This document shows positions 1 through 5,854 of a stretch of DNA of 11,810 bases, one piece after another (position 1 is the first letter of the stretch; each line of letters opens with the position of its first letter). The position numbers and the translations under genes are program-made. The stretch spans positions 1-11,810 of the forward strand of contig PWZG01000182.1 in the NCBI GenBank assembly GCA_003567575.1. The letters are read 5' to 3'. The stretch comes from PVC group bacterium (GTDB lineage Bacteria; Verrucomicrobiota; Kiritimatiellia; CAIKKV01; PXCX01). The notes under the pieces are model-generated. The model ran no database searches. It had not been told where the DNA came from and worked only from the letters and a program-made list of their open reading frames with translations.

Positions 1-75
1 GCGAATGACGATGCGATCGAAACAGTGATACGCAAAACGAATTGAACGACCAAACAGACGGGTGAGCTTTTCCAT
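1..75 (-). CDS. N-terminus of an unidentified protein, cut by the window edge
   Basis: Reading the minus strand from 75, an ATG opens 25 uninterrupted codons that run off the window. It is preceded at the right distance by a strong Shine-Dalgarno (AAAGGAG, then AAACCG before the ATG). The visible peptide begins MEKLTRLFGRS and ends FDRIVIR. It has basic and aromatic residues and no signal peptide. The style resembles multicopy proteins of unknown function that I associate with metagenomic planctomycete and verrucomicrobial genomes, but I cannot assign a family from 25 residues. The good ribosome site is the main reason to believe the start. No convincing minus-strand promoter was found in the 225 bases upstream of it. 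Confidence 0.55.
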   Translation of the reverse strand, partial: MEKLTRLFGRSIRFAYHCFDRIVIR

Positions 76-212
76 CGGTTTCTCCTTTTGGTCGAAGCGC
101 GGTGTGCCGGCGCCGCATGAGCCGGTCGTTCGCGCCCTGGGTATGCCGTTTGTCGCGCTCTCCGAGCGTGGCGACAGCAGGAACTCCAATCGTATACGCA
201 CTATTATGTAGG

Positions 213-236
213 CGTCCGTGTTGAGGACGGCTTTTT
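213..236 (+). terminator. Weak terminator-like hairpin
   Basis: CGTCC and GGACG (213-217 and 225-229) form a 5-bp stem with a 7-base loop, followed by GCTTTTT. The stem is short and no plus-strand gene lies before it within the window, so it may be a relic or chance. Confidence 0.25.
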
Positions 237-410
237 AAGCGCAATTGGCAATCAACATTCAGGCTTGATTTAGCGTTGTGGCACTGTTATATTCCTGAGC
301 ATGGCGAGACGCTTGTGGTTGAATCTTGCGGATGGGCGGTCTTACGTGTTTCGTCTTGCGACGGATTGGTGTGTATTATTTGCGATCGGTGTGATCGATA
401 ACATTTTCTG

Positions 411-427
411 TTCGCTCGGAATGACAA
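411..427 (-). repeat. Fragment of dispersed palindromic repeat (left copy)
   Basis: TTCGCTCGGAATGACAA here is the exact reverse complement of 11751-11767. About 120 bases upstream (289-328) there is a loosely similar TATTCCTGAGC...GAATCTT segment. It resembles a decayed opposite arm, so 289-427 may be one worn copy of the element seen intact at the right end. The 17-base identity is seen directly; the larger element is inference. Confidence 0.55.
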
Positions 428-503
428 AATCTCAAGCATGCTGCAATACTTATGGCGCCCTGTATAGCGTTCTTCAAAACCTATGACGTAAGGAAATCAC
501 ATC

Positions 504-1901
504 ATGAAAGTACGATACAATTCACAGGTTTGGTTGTTGGGATTGATCCTATTGGCGGGAATTTGCGCTGTCTGCCCGTCGATCGTACATGGCAACGTAC
601 CGGAGATGGAACGCGCGCAAACCATCTACCGCAATCAACTGCACACGATTAATGACGAAAAATCCAGGCAGTTGTCGGACGCAACGCGGTTGTATATCAG
701 GGATTTGGAGAGGCTGGAAACCGTTTTCCGGCAAGAGGGAGAATTACGCGGTATGCTGGCAATTCGCGCTGAGAAGAACCGGTTGGCGCCCAATCCTGAT
801 TCCAAAATCGTAATGGTTGAGCCCTTACCCGCGGAGGCGGCGACGCTTCTGGCGACTCACGAAGAACGCTGTAACGCCATCCGGCGAAACGGCGCGGTGC
901 GGGTTAAGACGTTGTCCGATCGGTACATAGAACATCTGACCGGGCTTCAGCGTGAACTAACCCGTCAGGACCGGATTAATGACGCACTGGCGGTTTCCGG
1001 CGAAATCAACGATGTACGCCGGAGCAAAGCGTATGTATCAGCGGTAGATCTGATTGCGGAGAAGGACGAAGCGTCGGAAGAAGGCGATACGGAACCGGCG
1101 GCTGCGGAAGGCCTGGAAAAACGACTTGAAAACATACCCGTTGCAAGTGTCCGCATCACTTCGAGTTCCCACCCTGTCAGGGCAGTAAACGCTCTGATTG
1201 ATCATGTCCATACGGCGGGCATAAGCATCAACATAGACGGCAACGCGATTCCCAACACGAGGAGCTTTACATACGGCGACGGTATCCGACGATACAGTTA
1301 TTCGTTTTACGGACACTCGCGTCCTTCCTCCACCCATAGCGTGAGCTTTGACTTGACGGATTCCAACGCGTTGGCGCTGCTGCAGTCAATTTGCGAAGTA
1401 TACGGGCTTGGTTACTTCACTGACACCGATGCGGTTACAATCGTAACCGCTAACGACGATCGCGCAACCTGGTCCCGACCAGCATTTATCGCAGATGCAA
1501 TAGCCACAAGATTTCAGGAAGACAGCAGCGAAGCCGCTCAATATTTTAGTGACAGAACGGTGCGAATCAGCGGTGTGCTGCTCGGTGTAACACGAAATCT
1601 TTGGGGTAACGAAGTTGCGATACTGGCGGCACCGCGTCTTGTTCACATTGAGCTGACCGGCAATGAAGCTGATACAATCGCAAAAATGAGCGCTGATCTT
1701 GATCGATTGCAAGAGGCCGCCTCGCGGCAGGGTTGGCGACCGATTCGTCGGATGGGGGAACCCGTCTCGACCACGCCGCTACCGGATGGTTCGCCGGTCA
1801 TACGCATGTCGGTTTCCGCCACATACCGGTCTCACAGAGAAAACAGCATCATATATGCCGACGGCCACAATATGAGATGGGCGCGCAGTTCATCCCGCTG
1901 A
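504..1901 (+). CDS. Exported coiled-coil protein with STN-like and tRNA_anti-like (OB-fold) regions
   Basis: This 465-residue protein has no known function. An AAGGA site lies 9 bases before the ATG. Residues 1-30 form a Sec signal peptide (basic start, hydrophobic 9-23, likely cleavage near VHG). Two similar helical coiled-coil repeats follow, at about 32-94 and 112-174. Each carries a Y-x(3)-L-x(2)-L...RQ...LAV/LAI pattern ending in an E-x(3) run. An acidic linker (about 186-205) leads to residues 213-316, whose 'SVSFDLTDSNALALLQSIC' and 'TDTDAVTIV' stretches resemble secretin/TonB short N-terminal domains. Residues 326-385 ('DRTVRISGVLLGV') resemble the tRNA_anti-like OB fold. The C-terminus (about 405-465) is not recognised. 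It is probably periplasmic and forms its own transcription unit. Domain calls are from pattern memory and moderately sure; the gene itself is secure. Confidence 0.85.
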   Translation: MKVRYNSQVWLLGLILLAGICAVCPSIVHGNVPEMERAQTIYRNQLHTINDEKSRQLSDATRLYIRDLERLETVFRQEGELRGMLAIRAEKNRLAPNPDSKIVMVEPLPAEAATLLATHEERCNAIRRNGAVRVKTLSDRYIEHLTGLQRELTRQDRINDALAVSGEINDVRRSKAYVSAVDLIAEKDEASEEGDTEPAAAEGLEKRLENIPVASVRITSSSHPVRAVNALIDHVHTAGISINIDGNAIPNTRSFTYGDGIRRYSYSFYGHSRPSSTHSVSFDLTDSNALALLQSICEVYGLGYFTDTDAVTIVTANDDRATWSRPAFIADAIATRFQEDSSEAAQYFSDRTVRISGVLLGVTRNLWGNEVAILAAPRLVHIELTGNEADTIAKMSADLDRLQEAASRQGWRPIRRMGEPVSTTPLPDGSPVIRMSVSATYRSHRENSIIYADGHNMRWARSSSR

Positions 1902-1964
1902 TCGCAATCTCAGACCGTCTTGCATGATGGAAACCTATCGGGCTGAAGATTTGTAGCTCCTTAG

Positions 1965-1980
1965 AATACGTTACCGTATT
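1965..1980. other. Small inverted repeat between genes
   Basis: AATACG and CGTATT flank a 4-base TTAC spacer, giving a 6-bp stem. There is no T-run after it, so it is a poor terminator. It lies 57 bases before a second inverted repeat at 2037 and could be a protein-binding site. Confidence 0.25.
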
Positions 1981-2027
1981 TATGAAGCAGTGCACTTAAC
2001 GAAACATATACCCGAATTTCCGAACAC

Positions 2028-2055
2028 TTGACGAACGGTAATACAATGTGATACC
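2028..2055 (+). promoter_or_regulatory. Candidate promoter and operator of the RHH regulator gene
   Basis: TTGACG at 2028-2033 is a good -35. A weak extended -10 (TGT then GATACC, hexamer 2050-2055) follows with a 16-base spacer. Lying across the spacer and -10 is a 19-base inverted repeat, GGTAATACAATGTGATACC (2037-2055), in which 14 of 18 non-central positions are symmetric (GGTA..ACA.TGT..TACC). This geometry suits autorepression by a dimeric DNA-binding protein, such as the ribbon-helix-helix protein encoded immediately downstream. The repeat is seen directly; its use as an operator is inference. Confidence 0.4.
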
Positions 2056-2065
2056 ATCCGCGCTT

Positions 2066-2686
2066 ATGAGTTCGAGTTCACGTGAAAAGGCCGAAGTGAT
2101 TTCGTTCAAGGCCGACGCCGAATTGGCGGCGGCCCTGAACACGATTGAAAACCGTTCGGAATTCATCCGGCAGGCGTTGCGCATGTCCTTGGATCATCAA
2201 TGTCCGCTTTGCGCCGGGACCGGCGTGCTGGATGCCGATCAGCAGCGCCATCTGCGTGTCTTTTTGCAGCATCACGAAATTCACGAATGCGAGCGCTGTC
2301 ATGCGCGGCATTTGGACGACAAAACCCAACCGCCGCCGGTCGCGGAATCCTGTCCGCCACCGTCCTCGACCCGTAAACGTGGTCGAGCGACCGGTCGTCG
2401 CCGGATTGCCGCGGCATTGACGTCCTTGTTCATGCTGGCCACACTGGCGGCCTCAGCCCATGGGCACGATCATGACGACCACAGTGAGCATGCCGGGGCG
2501 GACGCGTCCCGGGGGGTATGTTCAGCATGTATTTTTGCGTCCTCGCCGTTTATGGCGGGCTACGCCCTCCAGATCACGCTGGCCGACCTGCCGGTCTATC
2601 CGCTGCCATCGTTAAATGAGCCAAACAGGCCGTTTTTGCGGATATTCTATCCGCGCGCCCGCGCGCCCCCCTTGTCTCGCGTCTGA
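2066..2686 (+). CDS. Predicted membrane-anchored ribbon-helix-helix regulator with Cys/His metal-binding clusters
   Basis: This 206-residue protein appears to join a DNA-binding domain to an exported metal-binding tail. Residues 9-42 look like a CopG/NikR-type ribbon-helix-helix: a strand (VISFKAD), a helix, then 'NRSEFIRQALRMSL'. Next is a zinc-ribbon-like cluster with CPLC at 46-49, H69, H70, H73, CERC at 75-78, H79 and H82. A Pro-rich, very basic stretch (about 89-113) precedes one hydrophobic segment (114-131). A His/Asp run (HGHDHDDHSEH, 132-142), CSAC at 152-155 and an 'YPRARAPP' ending follow, resembling DUF2946-like small exported proteins. The basic flank predicts an N-in, C-out orientation. 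I prefer the ATG at 2066 over an in-frame GTG at 2048, which would place the start inside the candidate operator; neither start has a clear Shine-Dalgarno. It lies upstream of the metal-uptake operon, so control of that operon is inferred. A fused pair of formerly separate genes is the alternative. Confidence 0.75.
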   Translation: MSSSSREKAEVISFKADAELAAALNTIENRSEFIRQALRMSLDHQCPLCAGTGVLDADQQRHLRVFLQHHEIHECERCHARHLDDKTQPPPVAESCPPPSSTRKRGRATGRRRIAAALTSLFMLATLAASAHGHDHDDHSEHAGADASRGVCSACIFASSPFMAGYALQITLADLPVYPLPSLNEPNRPFLRIFYPRARAPPLSRV

Positions 2687-2739
2687 TGCCCTGGATGTTG
2701 TCTTCCCGCGATCTGACGGACGGAGGCGGCAAACGCTGG

Positions 2740-2756
2740 CGCGGCCGGTGGCCGCG
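2740..2756. other. Strong GC hairpin after the regulator gene
   Basis: CGCGGCC and GGCCGCG form a perfect 7-bp stem around a 3-base GGT loop, 54 bases after the stop at 2686. No T-run follows on either strand, so it is not a classical intrinsic terminator. It could stabilise a 3' end or be part of the downstream leader. Confidence 0.45.
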
Positions 2757-2778
2757 TAGAAGCATCAGGAGCATTCAA

Positions 2779-2808
2779 ATGTTGGACCCCTTTTCCGGAA
2801 GCTCGTAA
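2779..2808 (+). other. Possible 9-residue leader ORF (MLDPFSGSS)
   Basis: An ATG at 2779 opens nine codons and a TAA stop at 2806-2808. It is preceded by AGGAG (2767-2771) with a 7-base spacing, a better ribosome site than that of the regulator gene upstream. It could be a translated leader for the uptake operon, but no attenuator-like alternative hairpin and T-run is evident. Chance is quite possible. Confidence 0.25.
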
Positions 2809-2826
2809 GTCACTCCGTTGCAAGGG

Positions 2827-2838
2827 GAATGATCATTC
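2827..2838. promoter_or_regulatory. Perfect 12-bp palindrome, Fur/Zur-like candidate operator
   Basis: GAATGATCATTC is a perfect palindrome in the gap before the metal-uptake operon. Its half-sites (AATGAT and ATCATT) resemble those of Fur-family boxes, here abutting with no central base. It lies about 80 bases upstream of the candidate -35 at 2917. Assignment to a Fur or Zur protein is inference; no such regulator gene is in the window. Confidence 0.35.
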
Positions 2839-2901
2839 TGGAGACGGCAGTCCCCGCCGTTCGGGTGCACGGGGCAAAGGTCCGCACCATGAACTCCTAT
2901 T

Positions 2902-2944
2902 TACCGATCGGTACCATTGGCCTTTTATTGTAGTGTTTTATTAT
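2902..2944 (+). promoter_or_regulatory. Candidate promoter of the metal-uptake operon with palindrome TACCGATCGGTA
   Basis: TATTAT at 2939-2944 is a good -10. TTGGCC at 2917-2922 can serve as a -35 with a 16-base spacer, placing the start of transcription near 2951, only about 13 bases before the first ATG. A perfect 12-bp palindrome, TACCGATCGGTA (2902-2913), sits directly against the -35, where a bound dimer could block polymerase. It shares only the GGTA/TACC tetramers with the inverted repeat at 2037-2055. A short leader implies the hairpins further upstream are not part of this transcript unless another promoter exists. Confidence 0.4.
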
Positions 2945-2963
2945 CTTAATCATTAGGGAAATC

Positions 2964-4376
2964 ATGTTTATGAATGGAAAATATTTAGGATCAGCCGTAC
3001 TGGCGGCGATTGTATTGTTGCAGGGAACCGTGAAGGGTTCCGAGCGTGACGGGCCGGCGTCGGATCCACTGGATCCGACGCCTTATCGTCTGCGCTCCGC
3101 GCAGATCGGGCAGCGTGACTTGCCGACAGCCACGGGAACGGAATTCAATCCGGCAATCTCGGTGATCGTCGATTTCACCTACGCGCACATCACTGAAGAA
3201 CTGGACGATCCGCCGGGATTCGATCTGGGTGGGCATTCACATAGCCACGGGCATGAGCACGGGCACGGAATCGAGGAGGGATTCCAACTGCGCGAAGTGG
3301 AACTGACCTTTACCGGTACGGTGGACCCGTATTTCGACGCCATGGCCATGCTGGGGTTCTCGGATCATGGGGTCGAAATTGAAGAGGCCTTCATCACCAC
3401 GCGTATGTTACCGTGGGGATTGCAGTTGAAGGCCGGCAAATTCTTAAGCGATGTCGGCTACATCAACAAGCAACACATGCATGACTGGCTTTTCGCGGAT
3501 GCACCATGGATGCGCGAGCACCTTTTCGGCGAGGAAGGCCTGAACGAGATCGGCGTCCAGTTGTCCTGGTTGCCGCCCTTGGACACCTATCTCCGGCTCG
3601 GCGCGGAAGTCTTGCAGGGCGAAAGCGAAGGCGTGGCCAACTACATCGGACCGGGACGCCATGAAATCGTAACGCTTTTACCCGACACAGCCGGCGCGCC
3701 GGAACGCAATCGCTGGCGTGCCGACAACGGGTTAAGCGAAAAAGAGGGACCGCGCCTATTCACCGGCTTCGCCAAGATGGCACCCGATATCGGGATGAGT
3801 CATGCGTTGCAGTTCGGCGTTTTTGGCGGATATAGCCGTGCCTTCCAGCAGGAGGAAACCCATTCCAGCGGCCGCTTGGAAACCTGGGACGGCGACACCT
3901 GGTTCGGCGGTGTGGATGCCGTGTACAAATATGACGGTCAGGGCGCGATGGGCCATCGCAATTTCGTGCTGCAGGCCGAATATATGCAACGCCGGCTTAG
4001 CCTGGATTATCGCAGTCAACAATTCGCCGATGCATCCAACTTCGTGACCACCGATGCCAACAAGCAGACCTGGACGCAGGACGGACTCTATGTGCAGGGC
4101 GTGTATGGGTTCGCGCCGCGCTGGAATGCCGGTTTGCGATTCGACGCGCTGGGGTTGACCAATGACGGTTACGAAGGACGGGGCACGCCGGAATCGTTCG
4201 ACGCCTCATATCGATACACGGGGCAGGTGTCGTACGCACCAACCGAGTTTTCGCGTTTACGGCTGCAAACCAGCTACACCAACATGGCATCCGACGGCCA
4301 CGATCATTCCGATTCATGGATGATTGCGTTACAGTACAACATCAGTCTCGGCGTCCATGGCGCCCACGCGTTCTAA
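2964..4376 (+). CDS. Outer-membrane beta-barrel protein with His-rich loop, probable zinc entry channel
   Basis: This 470-residue protein starts with a signal peptide (hydrophobic 9-20, 'VLAAIVLLQG'). After the mature N-terminus come alternating amphipathic strands rich in aromatic residues, and the protein ends in Phe (GAHAF), as expected of an outer-membrane barrel. Residues 91-102 (HSHSHGHEHGHG) have six alternating histidines, placed between 'FNPAISVIVDFTYAHI' and 'EEGFQLREVELTF' strands, so probably in a surface or periplasmic loop. A second small cluster (GHDHSD) is near the C-terminus. No TonB box or plug domain is obvious, so it is porin-like rather than a classical TonB receptor. AGGGA lies 4 bases before the ATG at 2964 and 10 before a second ATG at 2970, which is also possible. 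It is the first of four closely packed genes; the next begins 20 bases after its stop. Metal specificity is inferred from histidines and neighbours. Confidence 0.8.
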   Translation: MFMNGKYLGSAVLAAIVLLQGTVKGSERDGPASDPLDPTPYRLRSAQIGQRDLPTATGTEFNPAISVIVDFTYAHITEELDDPPGFDLGGHSHSHGHEHGHGIEEGFQLREVELTFTGTVDPYFDAMAMLGFSDHGVEIEEAFITTRMLPWGLQLKAGKFLSDVGYINKQHMHDWLFADAPWMREHLFGEEGLNEIGVQLSWLPPLDTYLRLGAEVLQGESEGVANYIGPGRHEIVTLLPDTAGAPERNRWRADNGLSEKEGPRLFTGFAKMAPDIGMSHALQFGVFGGYSRAFQQEETHSSGRLETWDGDTWFGGVDAVYKYDGQGAMGHRNFVLQAEYMQRRLSLDYRSQQFADASNFVTTDANKQTWTQDGLYVQGVYGFAPRWNAGLRFDALGLTNDGYEGRGTPESFDASYRYTGQVSYAPTEFSRLRLQTSYTNMASDGHDHSDSWMIALQYNISLGVHGAHAF

Positions 4377-4396
4377 AGAACTCTAAGGAGTGAATA

Positions 4397-5281
4397 ATGA
4401 AAAAAATATTGATGATTATAACGGTAGTATTCCTGGCGGTGACCGCGCATGCACGGTTGCGTGTGGCGGCGACGCTTCCCAACATGGGAATGCTGGCGCG
4501 CGAAATCGGTGGCGATGCGGTGACGGTGCGTGTGATGTCGCCGCCGGATCGCGATGCGCATTATTTGGATGCTCGCCCCAGTGTGATGGTCGCGCTGCGC
4601 CGGGCCGATATCGTGGTTTCGGTTGGCGCCGAACTGGAGATCGGCTGGTTGCCGGCAGCCATTCAAGGCGCCAACAACCGGCGGGTGCAACCCGGCCGGC
4701 CGGGTTATTTCGAAGCTGCGCGCAAAGTCGAATTGATCGGTGAAGGCAAACCGGCCGATCGCGCCCTGGGCGATGTGCATCCCCATGGGAATCCGCATAT
4801 CTACATGGATCCGGAACGAATGGCCGCTGCCGGTTATGCACTGGCCGAACGTTTCGGCATGCTGGATCGCGAGCGTGCGGATCAGTTCCGCGCCAATGCC
4901 GCACGGTTTGCGCAGCAGGTAGCCGGGCGCATGGACGTCTGGCGTGAACAGGTCAAGGACTCGCCGGGCGTCGTAACCTTTCACGAGGACATCGATTATC
5001 TGCCGTTTGCGCTGGGTGTTCCGGTGCACGGTTATATCGAGCCGCTGCCCGGGATTCCGCCGACGGCGCGTCATTTACGCGATCTGGTCAGCGATCTGAG
5101 TGGCCGTCAGGGCGTCATCTGGACGGTAGACTTCCAGGACGGCGCCGCGGGCGAATATCTTTCGCGCCATCTGGATTGGCCGGCGGTACAGTTGCCCAGC
5201 CAGGTACCCATCGACGGGGTTGCGGAAGCCTATTTCGCAATGATCGATGCTTGGGTGAAAACGTTGGTTGCCGCGGAGTAA
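4397..5281 (+). CDS. Metal ABC transporter substrate-binding protein, ZnuA family (cluster A-I)
   Basis: This 294-residue periplasmic protein captures Zn2+ or a similar divalent metal and hands it to the ABC-3 permease. A signal peptide covers residues 1-19 (hydrophobic core, cut after AHA). Family landmarks are visible: the DAHYLDARPS motif with ligand H55, GNPHIYMDP with H134 (plus H128 and H130 just before), and VVTFHEDIDY with H196. A Glu/Asp in the last third would complete the site; D245 or D263 are candidates. The long His-rich loop of many zinc-type members is reduced here to a short segment before H128. AAGGAG (4385-4390) with 6-base spacing supports the ATG. The ATPase gene starts 3 bases after the stop. 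The family is secure; zinc over manganese is inferred from three His ligands and the His-rich neighbours. Confidence 0.92.
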   Translation: MKKILMIITVVFLAVTAHARLRVAATLPNMGMLAREIGGDAVTVRVMSPPDRDAHYLDARPSVMVALRRADIVVSVGAELEIGWLPAAIQGANNRRVQPGRPGYFEAARKVELIGEGKPADRALGDVHPHGNPHIYMDPERMAAAGYALAERFGMLDRERADQFRANAARFAQQVAGRMDVWREQVKDSPGVVTFHEDIDYLPFALGVPVHGYIEPLPGIPPTARHLRDLVSDLSGRQGVIWTVDFQDGAAGEYLSRHLDWPAVQLPSQVPIDGVAEAYFAMIDAWVKTLVAAE

Positions 5282-5284
5282 ACG

Positions 5285-5854
5285 ATGTCCGGGGATGCCT
5301 TGCTTACCGTGGATCAAGTGGTGGCGGGCTACACGACACCGGTCGTGGGGCCCGTCTCCTTTTCCGTCCAGTCCGGCCAGGTGCTGGGTCTTGGCGGACA
5401 CAACGGCGCCGGCAAATCGACGCTGTTGCGCGCCATTACCGGTATGTCCCGGGTGTTTTCGGGAACCATCCGCCGGGCAACCGGGTTGAAGCTTTGCCAT
5501 CAATGGCAACGCCCCGAGTTGCCGCCCGAGCTGGCTCTGCTGGGGCGTGAGATATACACCCTGCTGGGGGCCGATCCAGACCGGGCGCCGGCGGTAATTC
5601 GGCCATTGCTGGGGCGTCCGCTCTATCGTTTCAGCGGTGGACAATTCCAAATGCTTCAGACGCTGGCCTGCCTTTGCAGTCCGGCTCAACTGGTGCTGAT
5701 GGATGAGCCGACCAACAATCTTGACGGCCGCGCCCTTGAGGCGCTTTCGGGAATTCTGCACGATTTGGCGCCCGAGCGTGCAGTCTTGTTGGTCAGTCAC
5801 GAAAAAGCGTTTCTGGAACGTCATTGCTCCCGAATGATAGAGGTGGGCCAATGA
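5285..5854 (+). CDS. Metal ABC transporter ATP-binding protein (compact ZnuC type)
   Basis: This cytoplasmic ATPase drives the metal importer. All nucleotide-binding landmarks are present: Walker A GGHNGAGKST at 37-46 (His replaces the usual Pro), signature FSGGQ at 116-120, Walker B LVLMDEPTNNLD at 136-147, and switch His at 172 (SHEKAF). The Q-loop is probably at the CHQWQRP segment, about residues 71-77. At 189 residues it is clearly shorter than the roughly 240-270 usual for this family. Material is missing from the helical subdomain between Walker A and the signature, and from the C-terminus. GGAG at 5275-5278, within the end of the upstream gene, serves as ribosome site with 6-base spacing. 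Its last bases overlap the permease start as ATGA (5851-5854), indicating coupled translation. Confidence 0.92.
   Translation: MSGDALLTVDQVVAGYTTPVVGPVSFSVQSGQVLGLGGHNGAGKSTLLRAITGMSRVFSGTIRRATGLKLCHQWQRPELPPELALLGREIYTLLGADPDRAPAVIRPLLGRPLYRFSGGQFQMLQTLACLCSPAQLVLMDEPTNNLDGRALEALSGILHDLAPERAVLLVSHEKAFLERHCSRMIEVGQ

Larger units (their letters stand above)
76..503. other. Gene-free region with repeat remnant
   Basis: No credible coding sequence occurs here. The short open frames at 301-486 and 452-652 lack ribosome sites and recognisable protein features. The stretch holds a stem-loop at 151-176 (TGTCGC/GCGACA outer stem, GCTC/GAGC inner stem), a weak terminator-like hairpin at 213-236, and a 17-base match at 411-427 to the dispersed repeat at the right end of the window. 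Regulatory signals for the minus-strand gene ending at 75 and the plus-strand gene starting at 504 should lie here, but I could not place either promoter with confidence. Confidence 0.5.

Noticed and set aside
301..652. Short plus-strand open frames at 301-486 and 452-652
   Set aside because: They have no ribosome sites or protein-like features, and the second overlaps the real gene starting at 504 in another frame.
2048..2065. GTG start giving a six-residue longer RHH protein
   Set aside because: It lies inside the candidate -10 and inverted repeat and has no Shine-Dalgarno. The ATG at 2066 begins a normal RHH N-terminus.
2829..2933. 34-codon open frame in the gap before the outer-membrane gene
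   Set aside because: Its ribosome site would be only about two bases from the ATG, the peptide is unremarkable, and the frame runs through the candidate operator and promoter.
2687..2963. Known riboswitch (cobalamin, NiCo or similar) before the uptake operon
   Set aside because: The conserved core sequences of those classes are not visible, and the likely promoter leaves only about a 13-base leader.
4373..5074. Minus-strand frames of 233 and 288 codons opposite the ZnuA-type and ATPase genes (4373-5941)
   Set aside because: They are antisense shadows of well-supported genes. Their translations show no family motifs and they lack ribosome sites.
5824..5850. Earlier ATG for the permease
   Set aside because: It adds nine polar residues before a standard N-terminus. 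The ATG at 5851 has a better ribosome site and the usual ATGA overlap.
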